From Mesorhizobium sp. B2-4-3 (GTDB lineage Bacteria; Pseudomonadota; Alphaproteobacteria; Rhizobiales; Rhizobiaceae), in assembly GCF_006442815.1 (NCBI RefSeq), contig NZ_VFVL01000004.1, positions 237,246 to 301,245 of the forward strand: 64,000 nucleotides of DNA. Reading direction: 5' to 3'. Below the pieces are notes generated by a model. The model had not been told where the DNA came from. It did not search any database and worked only from the letters and a program-made list of their open reading frames with translations. Of this stretch, positions 39,184-47,830 are shown one piece after another. The translations under genes were made by a program, and so were the position numbers. How positions within the stretch are numbered: position 1 is the stretch's first letter; each line of letters opens with the position of its first letter.

Positions 39184-40067
39184 GGGATCTCCCGGAAGAT
39201 AAAGGTGGCGCCCTGCCCGGGCGCCGGCGGAACGACGACATCATTGCCGCTCATGTTGTGATCGATCGCGCCGGCCGCAAGCAGGCGCATGACGACAGCT
39301 TTGTCGCGGACCTCGAAAACAATCGCCTCAAACCGGAAATGCGACGACGGCTTGGCCGCCAGGCCGAAGCGCCGCGCGTAGGTTTCAGGCGTGACGACGC
39401 TCAGGATTGCGTTCGGCAGCCGCACCATGTCGCCGTCCGCCCCAAGGTCGTCGGCACTCGCGCCGGCGGCGATAGAGATCAGCCCGATCTGCGCGGAAGG
39501 CGCGTCGCTGACCGCAACCACCTCGACGATGCCGGTCACGCCATTGGCATGCGCCTGAAGCGCCGTGCGATCGATCTTCGGCGGGTTGACGCGCTCGCAG
39601 GCGAAGAGGAAGGCGTCCGACGCCTCCTTGGCGGCCGCGAAGGCCAGCTTGAAAGACGCCGTATCGCTCTTTCCGTTCGCGTCGGTGAACGCGCGTGAGA
39701 AACTAAGCATGTCGCCGGCCGACAGGCCGGCTTCGACAAAGCGCGCATGGTCGGCGTCGGCATTGCCGGTTCCAAGCACGACGGCCGAAAAACCCTCCTC
39801 GCCCAGCCGCTGGCGATAGAGGCGGTCGCGCGCTACGAAGACATTGCCGGCCGTGATCACTTGTCCTGCCGCCTGTTCATTTCCCACAGCCAGCGGCTCC
39901 AGATAGGTGCCGTCGGAGAAAAAGATGCAGGCATTCTCCGTGCCGAACGGGTGAATGCCCGTGGGGGCGACGACGAAGCCGAGCGAGGCCAGGCGCGACC
40001 GCGCGGCATCGAGGCTTCCGGTTGGCAGCACGAGATGGTCGAGCGGATGGGCGGAGTTTCTGGTCAT
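39180..40067 (-). CDS. VOC / glyoxalase-like domain protein
   Basis: 295 aa, start MTRNSAHPLDHLVLPTGSLDAARSRLASLGF, with FGTENACIFFSDGTYLEPLA following. The His of the first strand (LDHLVLP) and the Glu in TYLEPLA are the VOC metal-site positions. This is the glyoxalase-like (PF13468-type) group; its substrate is unknown. It overlaps kdsA by 4 bases, so both are cotranscribed. Confidence 0.85.
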   Translation of the reverse strand: MTRNSAHPLDHLVLPTGSLDAARSRLASLGFVVAPTGIHPFGTENACIFFSDGTYLEPLAVGNEQAAGQVITAGNVFVARDRLYRQRLGEEGFSAVVLGTGNADADHARFVEAGLSAGDMLSFSRAFTDANGKSDTASFKLAFAAAKEASDAFLFACERVNPPKIDRTALQAHANGVTGIVEVVAVSDAPSAQIGLISIAAGASADDLGADGDMVRLPNAILSVVTPETYARRFGLAAKPSSHFRFEAIVFEVRDKAVVMRLLAAGAIDHNMSGNDVVVPPAPGQGATFIFREIP

Positions 40068-40137
40068 GCCGGCGCGGTGTGCCCCATTCCGGCCGGCTGT
40101 TCAAGAGCGCCGGCCCGATGGGGCGCGCTCTGCCGGT

Positions 40138-40428
40138 TCAGGCGGCGGCCACGACATCCGCCGAATAGCGCAGCTCGCGCAGCGGCTTCACCTTGCTGGT
40201 CGTATCCGCATAAATCGGATGCGCCTTGTAAGCGGCAAGCGCCGCCTCGTCCTCGAACTCGGCATAGACGACGACATCGATCGCGTTGGAGAACAGATCG
40301 ACCTTGGTGTTGAGCGTTACCTCGAAATGCTTCGAGTGCGGAATCGTGCCGAGCGCCAGCAGGCCTGAGCGCACGGCCTCGACATCTTCCCTGCGTCGCA
40401 CGCTGAAGAAAACGATGTGCCGGATCAA
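40138..40428 (-). CDS. Dabb (stress-responsive A/B barrel) domain protein
   Basis: 96 aa. The conserved start is LIRHIVFFSVR. I chose the TTG at 40428 because GGGAGG lies 5 bases upstream, whereas the in-frame ATG at 40494 has no such site and adds an unrelated stretch. The ferredoxin-like barrel runs FEVTLNTKVDLFSNAIDVVVYAEFEDEAALAAYKAHPIY. It may act as a small dimeric decarboxylase- or monooxygenase-like protein; function is unknown. Confidence 0.85.
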   Translation of the reverse strand: MIRHIVFFSVRRREDVEAVRSGLLALGTIPHSKHFEVTLNTKVDLFSNAIDVVVYAEFEDEAALAAYKAHPIYADTTSKVKPLRELRYSADVVAAA

Positions 40429-40528
40429 GCCAGCCTCCCTGGTCTTCGGTTCAGCGGTGTTTTGTGGGAGCAACGCCCAGGCGTCAATCGGCAACGATGT
40501 CGCGCCGCGATGCGAAAGCGGCGAGACC

Positions 40529-40657
40529 TTACCCGGTGACGTAGCGCACGATGCGCGACGCCTCCTTTACGGTCACGTCGAGATAGTGGCCATGATTGTA
40601 AACGCCGTCCCAGATCAGGAAAAAGGCGATGGCAGCGATGACGATCACATAACGCAT
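40529..40657 (-). CDS. Small membrane protein, 42 aa
   Basis: Start MRYVIVIAAIAFFLIWDGVYNHGHYLD, then VTVKEASRIVRYVTG. One N-terminal membrane helix with a charged tail. The frame is open to 40771, but the upstream part has no features, and the ATG at 40657 begins the helix. Similar short proteins of this shape occur in rhizobia; no function is known. Confidence 0.6.
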   Translation of the reverse strand: MRYVIVIAAIAFFLIWDGVYNHGHYLDVTVKEASRIVRYVTG

Positions 40658-40775
40658 GGCTAAAGCTACCGCATGTGGACGGCTGGAACCAGAGCAGCCG
40701 GGGCAGCGATTTTGGCAGTGCACTGCTTTTTGCCGCGGGCTGCCGCGCAGGCAGCCGCGTCGACGCGGCACGGCT

Positions 40776-42764
40776 TCAAAGCGTGATGCGGTATTTGGCG
40801 AAGCCTGCCTCGCCCTCGCCGGCCGGCTCTATCTTCAAGGATTTCACCTCGGCGATGAAATCCTTGGCGCCCGGTCCGGTCTCGAAGACGACGCTGGCGC
40901 CGGGCAGCGGCGCGAAGGACCAGTTGTCGTCCGCCGAAGGGTTGATCGTGCCCTCGCTGACGACGTAGCGCACGATCACGTCGCGGTTGGTGTCCGGCGC
41001 TTCGTAGATGATCTTCGAGGCGTTGATGTCGGGGAAATTGCCGCCGCCGCCAGCGCGGTAATTGTTGGTGGCAACGATGAATTTCGCTGCCGGATCAATC
41101 GGTTTCCCGTTGAATTTCAGGTCGGCGATGCGATTGGAACCGGCGTTCGCGACGCCGCCCTTGGCATCGTATTTCGGCGGCTGCGACAGGTCGATCCGGT
41201 AGGTGACGCCGTCGATGACGTCGAAATTATAGGATGGGAAGTCCGTGTTGACCAGCGGCTGATCCGCTTTACCCTTCTCGATATGGTTGAAGATGCCGGC
41301 GGACATCTCCAGCCATTCCTTCACCTCTGCGCCGGTGATTTCGACGGCGCGCACCGTGTTCGGGTAAAGATAGAGGTCGGCTACATTCTTGATGGCGATA
41401 TCGCCCGCGGGAACGTCGGTATAGTAGTCGGCGCCGTTGCGGCCGCCGGCCTTGAAGGGCGCCGCCGCCGACAGGAGCGGCACGTCCTTCCACTCAGTGC
41501 TCTTCAATATGTCCTTGAGATACCAGGTCTGCGCCTGGTTGACGATCTGCACGGACGGATCGTCGGCCACCAGAGCGAAATAGGAATAGAGCGGCGCCGA
41601 CGTCTTGCCGACGGGGCGGCGGACATAGGCAAGGGTTGCCTGATGGTCCTGCTCGAGCGCCGCGATGATGCGCCTGTCGTCGCCAACGGTCGCCTTGTTC
41701 TTGTTGTCGACGCGCTCATAGATCGGCCGCGCCTCGGAGGTGGCCGAGACGACCCGCCATTTCGAGCCGTCGCGCTCCAGAAGCAGGTCGATCAGACCCA
41801 TATGCGAGCCCCAGAAGCCGCCCATGACGGCCGGCTTGCCCTGCAGCGTGCCCTTCTTGGTGTCGACGCCTGCGAGCGCCTGGAAATCCTTCTTGCCGGG
41901 GAAGACCAGATGCTGGTGGCCGGTGAAGACCGCGTCGATGCCCTCGACGCCGGCGACGAAGAACGAGGCGTTCTCCATCTTGTCGCCCTGCTTGATATCG
42001 ATGCCGGAATGCGAAAGCGCGATGACGATATCGGCGCCTTCCTCCCTGATCTGCGGTACCCAGGCCTTGGCCGCCTCGACGATGTCGCGCGTCTGGACGT
42101 TGCCTTCGAGGTTCTTCAGGTCCCAGACCATGATCTGCGGCGGCACGAAGCCGATGACGCCGATCCTGATCGGTTGCTCGGCCCCTGATCCATCCTTGAT
42201 CTTCCTGTCGAGGATGACATAGGGCTTGAGGTAGAGCTTGTCGTCGCGCGGGTTCGTGGCAAGCGTGGTGCCGCGGATCAGGTTCGCGCAGACGAAGGGA
42301 AAGTTGGCGCCGGCCAACACCTTGTCGAGAAAGGACAGGCCGTAATTGAATTCATGGTTGCCGAGCGTCGAGCATTCATAGCCGAGCACGTTCATGCCCT
42401 TCATGACCGGATGCACGTCGCCATCCTTCATGCCCTCCTCATAGGCGACATAGTCGCCCATCGGGCTGCCCTGCAGCAGGTCGCCATTGTCGATCAGCAT
42501 CGAATTTACGGCTTCCTTGCGCACCGCGTCGATCAGCGAGGCGGTGCGCGACAGGCCCATCGTGTCGTTCGCCTTGTCGGCGTAGTAATCGTAAGGCAAA
42601 AGGTTCACGTGGATGTCGGTCGTCTCCATGATCCTGAGATGCGCCTGATTGGCCGCCGCGCGGGCGGAGAACGGATGCAGCATGATCAGCGCGCCGCCGG
42701 CAGCGGCGCCGGCCAGGAATTCGCGACGGGAGAATTCGGGGCGGAAGACGGGCAGTCGCGACAT
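40776..42764 (-). CDS. cpdB: 2',3'-cyclic nucleotide 2'-phosphodiesterase/3'-nucleotidase
   Basis: 662 aa. Twin-arginine signal SRREFLAGAAAGGALIML ending HPFSARA, so it is exported folded to the periplasm. The metallophosphatase half has METTDIHVNLLPYDYY, LLQGSPMG (IDNGDLLQG), LGNHEFNYG and ALSHSGID. The C-terminal 5'-nucleotidase domain has VATNNYRAGGGGNFPDI and VRAVEITGAEVKEWLEMSAG. I chose the ATG at 42764; the frame is open to 42815. It salvages phosphate and nucleosides from RNA breakdown products. Confidence 0.95.
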   Translation of the reverse strand: MSRLPVFRPEFSRREFLAGAAAGGALIMLHPFSARAAANQAHLRIMETTDIHVNLLPYDYYADKANDTMGLSRTASLIDAVRKEAVNSMLIDNGDLLQGSPMGDYVAYEEGMKDGDVHPVMKGMNVLGYECSTLGNHEFNYGLSFLDKVLAGANFPFVCANLIRGTTLATNPRDDKLYLKPYVILDRKIKDGSGAEQPIRIGVIGFVPPQIMVWDLKNLEGNVQTRDIVEAAKAWVPQIREEGADIVIALSHSGIDIKQGDKMENASFFVAGVEGIDAVFTGHQHLVFPGKKDFQALAGVDTKKGTLQGKPAVMGGFWGSHMGLIDLLLERDGSKWRVVSATSEARPIYERVDNKNKATVGDDRRIIAALEQDHQATLAYVRRPVGKTSAPLYSYFALVADDPSVQIVNQAQTWYLKDILKSTEWKDVPLLSAAAPFKAGGRNGADYYTDVPAGDIAIKNVADLYLYPNTVRAVEITGAEVKEWLEMSAGIFNHIEKGKADQPLVNTDFPSYNFDVIDGVTYRIDLSQPPKYDAKGGVANAGSNRIADLKFNGKPIDPAAKFIVATNNYRAGGGGNFPDINASKIIYEAPDTNRDVIVRYVVSEGTINPSADDNWSFAPLPGASVVFETGPGAKDFIAEVKSLKIEPAGEGEAGFAKYRITL

Positions 42765-42904
42765 TTTCTTCTCCTCTTCGACAACGCCACGACCCCTGCC
42801 CCAAGCATGGAGCATGGCGCTGATGAGGCTTCGAGTCCACGCGCGCGAAAGGTCTTTGGATCACGAGAAGGTGACGTGTCGATGAAGCCGATGACGGCGA
42901 GGAA

Positions 42905-44170
42905 TCAGCTCTTGTCGTCGTCGCCCTGGGTAATCAGGCGCGCGCTGCGCTGACCGGTAAGATATATCCATAGCCAGCTAAGCGAGACCGCCAGGCGGTT
43001 GCGGAAATCGATCAGGAAATAGATGTGCGCTATGCCCCAAAGCCACCAAGCGGGCCAGCCGGTGAGCTTGATCCAACCGAAATCGATCGCGGCGGCGCGC
43101 TTGCCGATCGTCGCCAGGTCGCCGGCATGCTTGTAGCGGAAAGGACGCGGTGCATAATCACCGGCCAGTCGCGCCTTGATCGTCGCGGCAACATGCTTGC
43201 CCTCCTGCTTGGCCGAGGGCGCCACGCCCGGCACCGGCTTGCCATCCGGCCGCAATACATGCGCGGTGTCGCCGATGACGAAAATGTCGGGACTGCTGGG
43301 CACCGTGAGATCGGGTTCGACCAGCACCCTGCCCGCCCGATCGGCCGGCACAGCCAGCCACTCAGCCGCCGGCGAAGCTGCGACGCCGGCCGCCCAGATG
43401 ATCGTCCTTGCCGGCAGGCGCCTGTCGCCGAAGACGACGCCTTCGGCATCGAGCTTGGTAACCGGACGCCCGAGCTCGACGGTGACGCCGAGCCGTTCCA
43501 GCGCCTTGCGGGCATAGTCGGAAAGCTGCGGCGCGAAATTGGCCAGGATCCGGTCGCCGGCCTCTATCAGCACGACGCGCGCCTGGCTTGTGTCGATGTT
43601 GCGGAACTCGCCGCGCAGCGTGTCATGCGCGAGCTCGACAATGGTGCCGGCGAGCTCGACGCCGGTCGGCCCGCCGCCGACAATGACCAACGTCAGCAGC
43701 GCTTGGCGCTTCGCCGGGTCAGTTTCGCGCTCGGCCTGCTCGAAGGCCAGCAGGATGCGTCGCCGGATCGTCGTGGCATCCTCAAGCGTCTTCAGCCCCG
43801 GCGCAAACGGCTCCCACTCGTCATGGCCGAAATAGGCGTGGCGCGCGCCGGTGGCGAGCACCAGCGTGTCGTAAGGAACCGCGCTGCCGTCTTCGAGCAG
43901 CACGCGTTTGCCGGCGCGGTCGACGCCGGTGACATTGCCCAGAAGCGTCGTCACGTCCTTGCGCTTGCGCAGCAGATGACGGATCGGCCAGGCAACCTCC
44001 GAGGTCGCAAGCGACGTCGTCGCCACCTGGTAAAGCAGCGGCTGGAAAAGATGGTGGTTACGTTTGTCGATCATGGTGATGCGCACCGGAGTTCCCGCCA
44101 GCGCGCGCGTGAGTTCGAGGCCGCCGAATCCGGCGCCGACGACAACGACCTTATGCTCGGTTTCGCTCAT
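42905..44170 (-). CDS. Type II NADH dehydrogenase (NDH-2)
   Basis: 421 aa flavoprotein that passes electrons from NADH to quinone without pumping protons. FAD site VVVVGAGFGGLELTRAL, NADH site LVIVGGGPTGVELAGTIVEL, and FVIGDTAHVL. The C-terminus has a membrane-anchoring hydrophobic helix pair (WPAWWLWGIAHIYFLIDF). I chose the ATG at 44170 (MSETEHKVVVVG); the frame is open to 44392. It is divergent from the 5-FCL gene. Confidence 0.93.
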   Translation of the reverse strand: MSETEHKVVVVGAGFGGLELTRALAGTPVRITMIDKRNHHLFQPLLYQVATTSLATSEVAWPIRHLLRKRKDVTTLLGNVTGVDRAGKRVLLEDGSAVPYDTLVLATGARHAYFGHDEWEPFAPGLKTLEDATTIRRRILLAFEQAERETDPAKRQALLTLVIVGGGPTGVELAGTIVELAHDTLRGEFRNIDTSQARVVLIEAGDRILANFAPQLSDYARKALERLGVTVELGRPVTKLDAEGVVFGDRRLPARTIIWAAGVAASPAAEWLAVPADRAGRVLVEPDLTVPSSPDIFVIGDTAHVLRPDGKPVPGVAPSAKQEGKHVAATIKARLAGDYAPRPFRYKHAGDLATIGKRAAAIDFGWIKLTGWPAWWLWGIAHIYFLIDFRNRLAVSLSWLWIYLTGQRSARLITQGDDDKS

Positions 44171-44343
44171 TTCATTCCGCCTCGCGACGTGGAAACTACC
44201 ACACAGGATGTAAGTATTTTTGTGCGCTGCAACAATATTGCACCCGGCAACGATCATGCCCGGGAGTCGTCGCGCGGCGTCGTGAATGCACATGCGATCG
44301 TACAGGCGCGAGTATAGCGTGAACAAAACGACAGGAGCCAAGC

Positions 44344-44994
44344 ATGGCTGACAACCGAGACGACGAAGGGCCGGCCCAATACGCATCACCACCCTGCTTC
44401 ATGCATGAACTCGACCCGCAATACCGGGAGCCGCTATCCGATTGGACGGATGTCAGGCGATGGCGCAAGGCCGAGCGCGAGCGGCTTATCACCGGGCGCC
44501 TCGGCGTTTCAGCCGATGCGCGCGCCGCCATGTCGGCACGCATCGCGGAAGGCCTCGATGCGCTGATCGGCGACATAGCCGGCCGGATGGTCAGCCTCTA
44601 CTGGCCGTTTCGCGGCGAGCCGGATCTGCGTGGCTGGATGGCCTCGATCAACGAGCGTGGCGGACGCACCGCGCTGCCCGTCGTCATCGAGAAGGGGCAA
44701 CCGCTGGTGTTTCGCGCCTACAAGCAGGGCGACCGGCTGGAAAAGGGCGTCTGGAACATTCCGATCCCGGCCGAAGGCGATCCGGTGCTGCCCGACATCG
44801 TGATCTCACCGATCGTCGGCATCGATCCCGGCAACTATCGGCTGGGCTATGGCGGCGGCTTTTACGATCGCACGCTTGCCGCAATGCCGTTCAGGCCGCT
44901 GGTCATCGGCGTTGGCTACGAATTGCAGCGCATTCCGACCATCTACCCGCAGCCGCACGACATTCCGATGTCCAAGGTGGTGACGGAGGCTTAG
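44344..44994 (+). CDS. 5-formyltetrahydrofolate cyclo-ligase
   Basis: 216 aa, converts 5-formyl-THF to 5,10-methenyl-THF using ATP. It has the long N-terminal arm seen in rhizobial members (HELDPQYREPLSDWTDVRRWRKAERERLI). The conserved C-terminal motif is YRLGYGGGFYDRTLA. In many bacteria this gene follows the 6S RNA gene; I did not find zapA or an obvious 6S RNA upstream here. Confidence 0.93.
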   Translation: MADNRDDEGPAQYASPPCFMHELDPQYREPLSDWTDVRRWRKAERERLITGRLGVSADARAAMSARIAEGLDALIGDIAGRMVSLYWPFRGEPDLRGWMASINERGGRTALPVVIEKGQPLVFRAYKQGDRLEKGVWNIPIPAEGDPVLPDIVISPIVGIDPGNYRLGYGGGFYDRTLAAMPFRPLVIGVGYELQRIPTIYPQPHDIPMSKVVTEA

Positions 44995-44997
44995 CGC

Positions 44998-45471
44998 CTA
45001 GGCCATCTCCGGCCTCAAACCGACCGCCGTGCGATCGACGATCTCACGCAGCGCGAAGGACGAGTTGATCTTGGTCACATGCGGCATGGCCGACAGCCAT
45101 TCCTTGTGGATACGCTCATAGTCGACGAGATCCTTCGCCGCGATGCGCAGGATGTAGTCGTATTCACCCGACATCAAATGGCAGGAGAGCACGTTCGGAC
45201 AGCGCTTGATCGCCGCCTCGAAATCCGACAGCGTCTTTTCGAATTGCCCGGACAGCGATATGTGGACGATCGCCGTCATCTGGTGGCCGAGCGCGGAATT
45301 GGACAGCCTGGCGTGATAGCCGCGGATGGTCCCGGCCTTCTCCAGGTTGTCGAGCCGGCGCGAACAGGCCGACTGCGACAGCCCGACTTTCTCGGCAAGC
45401 GCCGCATTGGGTATCCGCCCATCCTTCTGCAAAGTCTCCAGAATAGCGATATCAATCCTGTCGAGCGGCAT
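44998..45471 (-). CDS. Lrp/AsnC family transcriptional regulator
   Basis: 157 aa. N-terminal HTH: LDRIDIAILETLQKDGRIPNAALAEKVGLSQSACSRRLDNLEKAG, then a RAM/ligand domain with HISLSGQFEKTLSDFEAAI and LMSGEYDYILRIAAKDLVDYERIHKEWLSA. I chose the ATG at 45471. It is transcribed divergently from alanine dehydrogenase with a 201-base intergenic region, the classic AldR-ald arrangement; it probably activates or represses ald in response to alanine. Confidence 0.93.
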   Translation of the reverse strand: MPLDRIDIAILETLQKDGRIPNAALAEKVGLSQSACSRRLDNLEKAGTIRGYHARLSNSALGHQMTAIVHISLSGQFEKTLSDFEAAIKRCPNVLSCHLMSGEYDYILRIAAKDLVDYERIHKEWLSAMPHVTKINSSFALREIVDRTAVGLRPEMA

Positions 45472-45672
45472 TTTTCGTGGTTCCTGCGAATTTCTAGTGA
45501 TTTCGCGCAACGATTATCGAAGAGCGGCCGTTGCCGCAAGTGCATTCGCAAACACATTCGGAACGATTCGTGGTTGACTGCGGTTACTGCGTGTCCACCT
45601 CCGAATTTGGAGCCGGTGGCATGCACCGATGACAGGGAGAACGCCCCTTGAAGGGCGGACAGGAGAAGAAAG

Positions 45673-46788
45673 ATGCGTGTCGGCTGCCCCAAGGAAATCA
45701 AGAACAATGAATATCGCGTCGGCTTGACGCCCGGCTCGGTCCGCGAATATGTCGCGCATGGTCACGAAGTGCTGGTCGAGACCGGTGCTGGCGCCGGTAT
45801 CGGCGCCGACGACAACGCCTACCGCGCCGCCGGCGCGACCATCGCCAAGACGGCCGCCGACGTGTTCGCCAAGTCGGACATGATCGTCAAGGTCAAGGAG
45901 CCGCAGCCCAACGAATGGGTCCAGCTGCGCGACGGACAGATCCTCTACACCTATCTGCACCTCGCTCCCGATCCGGAGCAGACCAAGGGTCTTCTTGGCT
46001 CGGGCGTGACCGCGGTCGCTTATGAGACCGTGACAGACGATCGTGGCGGCCTGCCGCTGCTCGCGCCGATGTCGGAGGTCGCCGGCCGCCTTTCGATCCA
46101 GGCCGGCGCGACGGCGCTGCAGAAGGCCAATGGCGGCCGCGGCGTGCTGCTAGGCGGCGTGCCCGGCGTGCTGCCCGGCAAGGTCACCGTGCTCGGCGGC
46201 GGCGTCGTCGGCCTGCATGCGGCCAAGATGGCGGCGGGCCTCGGCGCCGATGTCACCATCATCGACCGTTCGATCCCGCGCCTGCGCCAGCTCGACGACA
46301 TTTTTGGCGGCCGCGTGCATACGCGTTACTCGACCGTCGAGGCGCTGGAGGAAGAATGCTTCTCGGCCGACGTCGTGATCGGCGCCGTGCTGATCCCGGG
46401 CGCCGCCGCGCCCAAGCTCGTGACCCGCGAAATGCTTTCCGGCATGAAGAAGGGCTCGGTGCTTGTCGACGTCGCGATCGACCAGGGCGGCTGCTTCGAG
46501 ACCTCGCATGCCACGACCCATGCCGATCCGACCTATGAGGTCGACGGCGTGATCCACTATTGCGTCGCCAACATGCCTGGCGCCGTGCCGGTCACTTCGG
46601 CGCACGCGCTCAACAACGCGACGCTGCATTACGGCTTGCAACTCGCCGACAAGGGCCTCAAGGCGCTGGTCGACGACCATCACCTGCGCAACGGCCTCAA
46701 TGTCCATAAGGGCAAGATCACCAACCGCGCCGTCGCCGAAGCGCTCGGCTACGAAATGGTCGAACCGAAGGCGGTTCTTGCCGCCTGA
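45673..46788 (+). CDS. ald: Alanine dehydrogenase
   Basis: 371 aa. Converts L-alanine to pyruvate and ammonia with NAD, reversibly. Start MRVGCPKEIKNNEYRVGLTPGSVREYVAHGH, NAD site VLGGGVVGLHAAKMAAGLGADVTI, and the active-site YEVDGVIHYCVANMPGAVP with the conserved Asn. Its ribosome site is GGAGAAGAAAG. It is regulated by the divergent Lrp-type protein. A terminator follows 27 bases after the stop. Confidence 0.96.
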   Translation: MRVGCPKEIKNNEYRVGLTPGSVREYVAHGHEVLVETGAGAGIGADDNAYRAAGATIAKTAADVFAKSDMIVKVKEPQPNEWVQLRDGQILYTYLHLAPDPEQTKGLLGSGVTAVAYETVTDDRGGLPLLAPMSEVAGRLSIQAGATALQKANGGRGVLLGGVPGVLPGKVTVLGGGVVGLHAAKMAAGLGADVTIIDRSIPRLRQLDDIFGGRVHTRYSTVEALEEECFSADVVIGAVLIPGAAAPKLVTREMLSGMKKGSVLVDVAIDQGGCFETSHATTHADPTYEVDGVIHYCVANMPGAVPVTSAHALNNATLHYGLQLADKGLKALVDDHHLRNGLNVHKGKITNRAVAEALGYEMVEPKAVLAA

Positions 46789-46814
46789 TAAATTCGTAGA
46801 GATTTCCTTCAGTC

Positions 46815-46845
46815 GCCCGCCGGGTCATTCCGGCGGGCTTTTTCT
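46815..46845 (+). terminator. Rho-independent terminator of ald
   Basis: GCCCGCCGG / CCGGCGGGC stem with loop GTCATT, followed by CTTTTTCTT. Confidence 0.85.
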
Positions 46846-46882
46846 TGCGCGCAAACTGGTCGCGTCAAGAAAACCGGGCAAC

Positions 46883-46908
46883 AAAAAAGCGGAGCAAAAG
46901 CCCCGCTT
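46883..46908 (-). terminator. Terminator on the minus strand
   Basis: On the - strand, AAGCGG.../...CCGCTT hairpin followed by TTTTTTG. It can end a transcript from the DUF1203 gene (47687-47220), whose 3' end would then run about 310 bases antisense to the structured RNA region. Confidence 0.6.
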
Positions 46909-47039
46909 CCTCGAAGGTTGCGACCTGCCGCCGGTCCATCCGCGGTCGGCAAATCATCAACAACTACTTTTTAGCGCAGTCGTATGACGGGGATACGACA
47001 GCCCTGAAAAGCGCCTTTTTTCGTCTTCGCCGATTAAGT

Positions 47040-47217
47040 GGCGTTGTGTGAAATGCTTCACATTCGCCTGACGAGAAAGACGCCTAGAGACGGGCCGTTA
47101 CTGGCGGCCTGAGCTGCTTTCCGGGACGGACAAGTCCGGCCCGGACAGCACTGGCCGACAGCTTCTGTCAGACCCTCCAACGGCCCGCCCGACCATCGGC
47201 GGGCTTCTTTTTTTTTG
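47040..47217 (+). ncRNA. Candidate structured small RNA
   Basis: Non-coding stretch between the ald terminator and a second + strand terminator. It contains a series of hairpins. The first, 47040-47068, has GGCG/CGCC outside and TGTGAA/TTCACA inside. The second has GGCCG/CGGCC at 47093-47109. The third is a long one, about 47113-47149, with TCCGGG/CCCGGA and CGGA/TCCG nested. The fourth has GACAG/CTGTC at 47157-47169. The last is the GCCCGC/GCGGGC terminator with nine T. A single-stranded ACCCTCC lies between the last two, an anti-Shine-Dalgarno-type sequence. The 5' end and promoter are not determined, and I do not recognise a known family. Confidence 0.55.
47183..47216 (+). terminator. Strong terminator of the candidate RNA
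   Basis: GCCCGC / GCGGGC stem closed by CGA/TCG with one bulged C, followed by TTCTTTTTTTTT. The T-run lies on the + strand, so it cannot serve the DUF1203 gene read from the other side. Confidence 0.85.
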
Positions 47218-47219
47218 GG

Positions 47220-47687
47220 TCATGCCCGCTCGATGCGGCATTGATAGCAATTGTTGCGGGCCGAGCGGACATGGATGTAGGCGATGTCGTCGCGTCCAAA
47301 CAGCGTCCGCGCCCGGGCGGCAATCTCGCCGGTCGGTGTGACGGCGCCGCTGCCATAGACGATGCGATCGTCCTCGCCATAGCCCCTGACGATATAGTCG
47401 CTGCTTTCGAGCATCTCCGGCAGCGCATCCCCTTCGGCTGCGCGTTCACATTCCTCGGCGTGCAGGAAGATCGGGCCGGTTTCGGCATAGGGCTGCAGTT
47501 GCGGGAACGGCCGGTAAGCCACGATCAGGTAGCCTTCGCCCGCGGCGACGTTCTTCATGCAGTGCCTGCAGGGCACGCCGTCGCCATCAGAGACTTGGTG
47601 CTCCGGAGTGCGGCCGTAGGCATCGGGCCCTCCCCGCTGCAAGGCACGCACGGCTTCGGTCGGCAAGGCTTTGAACTGGATGTTCAT
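47220..47687 (-). CDS. DUF1203 domain protein
   Basis: 155 aa, start MNIQFKALPTEAVRALQRGGPDAYG. The family pattern includes PCRHCMKNVAAGEGYLIVAYRPFP (CxxC), GPIFLHAEECER and YIHVRSARNNCYQCRIERA (CxxC), with the cysteines suggesting a zinc site. Function is unknown. The frame is open to 47768. Its stop lies 3 bases from the strong + strand terminator of the candidate RNA. Confidence 0.88.
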   Translation of the reverse strand: MNIQFKALPTEAVRALQRGGPDAYGRTPEHQVSDGDGVPCRHCMKNVAAGEGYLIVAYRPFPQLQPYAETGPIFLHAEECERAAEGDALPEMLESSDYIVRGYGEDDRIVYGSGAVTPTGEIAARARTLFGRDDIAYIHVRSARNNCYQCRIERA

Positions 47688-47830
47688 GGCAGATCTCCGG
47701 TGTCGATGTCCGGAAATTATGCCTGCACGGCGGTGTCTCCCACCCGATTCCTGACTGACGCCGCACAAGTGAAAGAACCCGGCCGCTTTGAAAAAGGCCA
47801 GGCTCCGTTGTCGGCATTACCGGCTCAGCT

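Noticed and set aside
44171..44343. Possible 6S RNA upstream of the 5-FCL gene
   Set aside because: The 6S RNA often precedes this gene, but here the gap lies next to the divergent NADH dehydrogenase gene, no zapA is present, and I could not fold the typical long closed stem with a central bubble.
47047..47062. TGTGA-N6-TCACA as a definite CRP/FNR site
   Set aside because: It lies inside a longer RNA-type hairpin (47040-47068), so the palindrome can be explained by RNA structure; left only as an alternative.
46789..47219. tRNA gene search in the ald-DUF1203 gap and other gaps over 300 bases
   Set aside because: No cloverleaf-like sequence with a T-arm GGTTCRA was found by eye in any of the gaps.
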